Assembly (NCBI RefSeq): GCF_014171475.1
Contig: NZ_CP048817.1
Location: forward strand, 124,001 to 188,000
Reading direction: 5' to 3'
Source of the DNA: Sphingomonas sp. So64.6b
Lineage (GTDB): Bacteria; Pseudomonadota; Alphaproteobacteria; Sphingomonadales; Sphingomonadaceae
Length of the DNA stretch: 64,000 nucleotides
Shown here: positions 62,448-64,000 of the stretch, piece by piece
Position numbering within the stretch: the first letter of the stretch is position 1
Layout of the letters: each line of letters opens with the position of its first letter
Translations under genes and position numbers: made by a program
Notes under the pieces: generated by a model
Database searches by the model: none
The model's input: the letters and a program-made list of their open reading frames with translations, nothing else
What the model was told of the DNA's origin: nothing

Positions 62448-63332
62448 TCACCGTCGGTAGCGTATCAGATAAAGCTCCATTGACGTTGCCTCGGCCCGCT
62501 GCCCCGAAAAGGTCAGCCGGTCGGGTTGCGACCAGTCGAGCATTGCGCCGTAACTGTCCTTGTCAGACATGTTGACGCTCGCCGGCAGGACGGTGCCCGC
62601 GTGGTAGCGGCCGCCGGCGGGGCGCGTCTGGAACAGGTCGATGCGGTCGACACTGAAATCGGCGGCGCGCGCGAAGACGATCGCCGCACTGTCGGACAGG
62701 AAGGTCGCGTCGAACTCGTCGCCCGCCGTGTTGACCGCGCCGGGCAAGGGCCGCGCAGGCGCGAAGCGGACGCCTTGCCGGGTCGCGATATACAGGTCCT
62801 GGCGACCAGCGCCGCCGGGGCGGTCGCTCGAGAAGAGCAGGGTCTTGCCGTCGGGCGAGATCATCGGGGCGAACTCGTTGCCCGCGCTGTTGACGGCCGC
62901 GTCCAAGCGCTCGACCGGCCCGAAGCCGTCGCGCGTCACGGCCACGCGATAGACATCGTCGCCGCCCAGTCCGCCCGGCCGGTCGGAACAGAAATAGACC
63001 TGACGTCCGTCGGCCGAGAAAGCCGGGTCGAAGTCGCGCGTCGGCGAATTGAACGGTACCGGCTGCGCTTGCGCCCATCGTCCAGCCACCAGGCGCGATA
63101 TCCAGATGTCATAGCCCCCCGCGCCGCCGGGGCGGTTGCGGCTGAACCACAAGGCGGTACGGCCATCGGGGCTGATCGTCAGCCGCACCTCCGACGACGC
63201 GGTCGAGGCGATGCCCGGCGCGAAGAGCTCCGCGGATCCGACGATTTCGATACCCGGCCGGCGTGGAGCGGCCGCGCCGCCCAGCGCAGCGATCAAGCCG
63301 ATCGCGGCGGCGATGCGGTATGCGCGCCTCAT
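62448..63332 (-). CDS. Secreted PD40 / TolB-like protein, paralogue
   Basis: 294 residues. Signal peptide (IAAAIGLIAALGGAAA), then blades marked by LTISPDGRTALWFSRNRPGG, FDPAFSADGRQVYFCSDRPG and PMISPDGKTLLFSSDRPGG. It resembles the 61114 product throughout but has one more N-terminal blade. Its stop is close to the chromosome of small gene 62160 and its ATG overlaps the stop of the tandem-domain gene upstream (ATGA), so the two are coupled. Confidence 0.85.
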   Translation of the reverse strand: MRRAYRIAAAIGLIAALGGAAAPRRPGIEIVGSAELFAPGIASTASSEVRLTISPDGRTALWFSRNRPGGAGGYDIWISRLVAGRWAQAQPVPFNSPTRDFDPAFSADGRQVYFCSDRPGGLGGDDVYRVAVTRDGFGPVERLDAAVNSAGNEFAPMISPDGKTLLFSSDRPGGAGRQDLYIATRQGVRFAPARPLPGAVNTAGDEFDATFLSDSAAIVFARAADFSVDRIDLFQTRPAGGRYHAGTVLPASVNMSDKDSYGAMLDWSQPDRLTFSGQRAEATSMELYLIRYRR

Positions 63333-64000
63333 GCGACCCTCGTGAAGTCGCTGGTCCAGTTGACTTCCCAGGTCGCACCGCCATCGGCCGACAGCGCCTG
63401 TTCCCAGCGCGCCGTGGTGGCCGAGATGCGCGACCAGATGATCCGCGCCTTGACCGGCTTGCCTTCATGCTCATCGTCGCCGAGCAGCATGCGGGTGCCA
63501 TCGGCGAACTTGCCGCGGACCGGCGCGGCGATCGCGGCGGGCGTGCGGCCATCGAGCCACCAGCTGGTCCATTCGCCTGTATCTCCATCGAGCGCGCGCA
63601 AGCCGATGCCACGGTACGGCGCGCCGGGCACGTTCATCACATTGTCCCCGACATTGCCGCGCCCGCCAAGCACCGGCCAGTTGGTGAAGGTGCCATCGAA
63701 CTCGATCCAGTCATTGCTGCCGACCAGCCGCCGCGCGAGCTTGCGGTGCCGCACCGTCCAGTTGCCGGCCAGGAAATCCCAATCGCCCATACCCGGTGCG
63801 CTATCGGTCCGCGCCGGCAATGGTGCCGGTGTCGGCGAGGTGCGCGTAAAATAGTTGCGCCAGTTGATCTCCCAGTTCTTGCCGCCATCGGCCGACAGCG
63901 CCTGGTCCCAATGCGGCCGGACGCTATGGATCTCGTGCCAGCGAAACCGTGCGATGACCGGACGACCCTCGAACAGGTCCGGGCCGGAGAACTCGCCCTC
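63329..64000 (-). CDS. Tandem-domain soluble protein, 5' end outside window
   Basis: Frame open from base 64000 to the stop at 63329, about 223 residues visible. Two homologous domains are seen: FEGRPVIARFRWHEIHSVRP with WDQALSADGGKNWEINW, and EGKPVKARIIWSRISATTAR with WEQALSADGGATWEVNW. Both end with a FTR tail. The WDFLAGNWTVRHRKLARR segment between them begins the second copy, resembling DUF1579-type lipocalin-like proteins. Duplication within one gene is clear; function unknown. Coupled to the PD40 gene downstream. Confidence 0.75.
   Translation of the reverse strand, partial: EGEFSGPDLFEGRPVIARFRWHEIHSVRPHWDQALSADGGKNWEINWRNYFTRTSPTPAPLPARTDSAPGMGDWDFLAGNWTVRHRKLARRLVGSNDWIEFDGTFTNWPVLGGRGNVGDNVMNVPGAPYRGIGLRALDGDTGEWTSWWLDGRTPAAIAAPVRGKFADGTRMLLGDDEHEGKPVKARIIWSRISATTARWEQALSADGGATWEVNWTSDFTRVA

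Noticed and set aside
1..64000. tRNA, rRNA, CRISPR arrays, integrases, transposases or prophage genes
   Set aside because: Scanning by eye for tRNA T-loop motifs, repeat-spacer layouts and recombinase motifs found none; a covariance-model search would be needed to exclude tRNAs fully.

Overview
The window is GC-rich, densely coded chromosomal DNA that reads like a sphingomonad (Alphaproteobacteria, Sphingomonadales). The evidence is the set of alphaproteobacterial housekeeping proteins (HslVU, long-form PurC, GlnD, MutS, ThrS, IF3), a large TonB-dependent receptor, DUF6356 and DUF6491 proteins, and intergenic inverted repeats of a kind I associate with sphingomonads. The genus assignment is inference. 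I found no rRNA, tRNA, CRISPR array, transposase or integrase.

Layout. 1-6.3 kb: truncated esterase, Yip1-like membrane protein, hslV-hslU protease operon split by a repeat, secreted oligopeptidase B. 6.3-10.5 kb: leftward genes including a tight gloA / nitronate-monooxygenase-like / gloB cluster and a coupled alpha/beta-hydrolase-TPR pair. 10.5-15.4 kb: accessory stretch with a noncoding CGGGAA repeat cluster, an auto-regulated-looking membrane protein/Xre/hydrolase operon, a RhuM-family gene and an AT-rich gene with an RX4H (HEPN-like) motif. 15.4-20.2 kb: cell-wall block (L,D-transpeptidase, MurC/Mpl-type ligase, divergent LD-carboxypeptidase). 21-23.2 kb: divergent MocR-type regulator and YczE-type membrane protein. 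23.3-27.9 kb: DUF2339-DUF3999 envelope pair and a small secreted protein. 28-32.5 kb: thrS with an upstream threonine-rich leader peptide and attenuator, a GT-C-like membrane protein, and infC, which appears to start at ATA. 32.5-34.6 kb: decayed DNA, a small secreted protein, purC. 35-41.5 kb: TonB receptor, S10 carboxypeptidase, glyoxalase-fold protein, divergent PLP dehydratase and Lrp regulator. 41.7-47.4 kb: complete RND efflux operon. 47.4-56 kb: two VOC proteins, glnD, a GNAT protein, a DUF1311 protein, mutS. 56-58.7 kb: second accessory stretch with an orphan VirB2-like pilin, an N-terminally truncated RadC and a short LuxR-type HTH protein. 58.7-64 kb: ferritin-like predicted metal hydrolase, DUF2147 protein, a nested inverted repeat, TetR regulator, and two PD40 (TolB-like) proteins, one coupled to a tandem-domain protein cut by the window end.

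The strongest hunt results are (i) the thrS transcription attenuator, with four consecutive Thr codons followed by competing hairpins, its leader possibly leaderless; (ii) the ATA start of infC; (iii) helically phased CGGGAA repeats at 10.73-10.87 kb; (iv) palindromic operators beside several regulators; and (v) the RhuM/HEPN-like island. All structures and start choices were derived by eye from the sequence; no database search was run.
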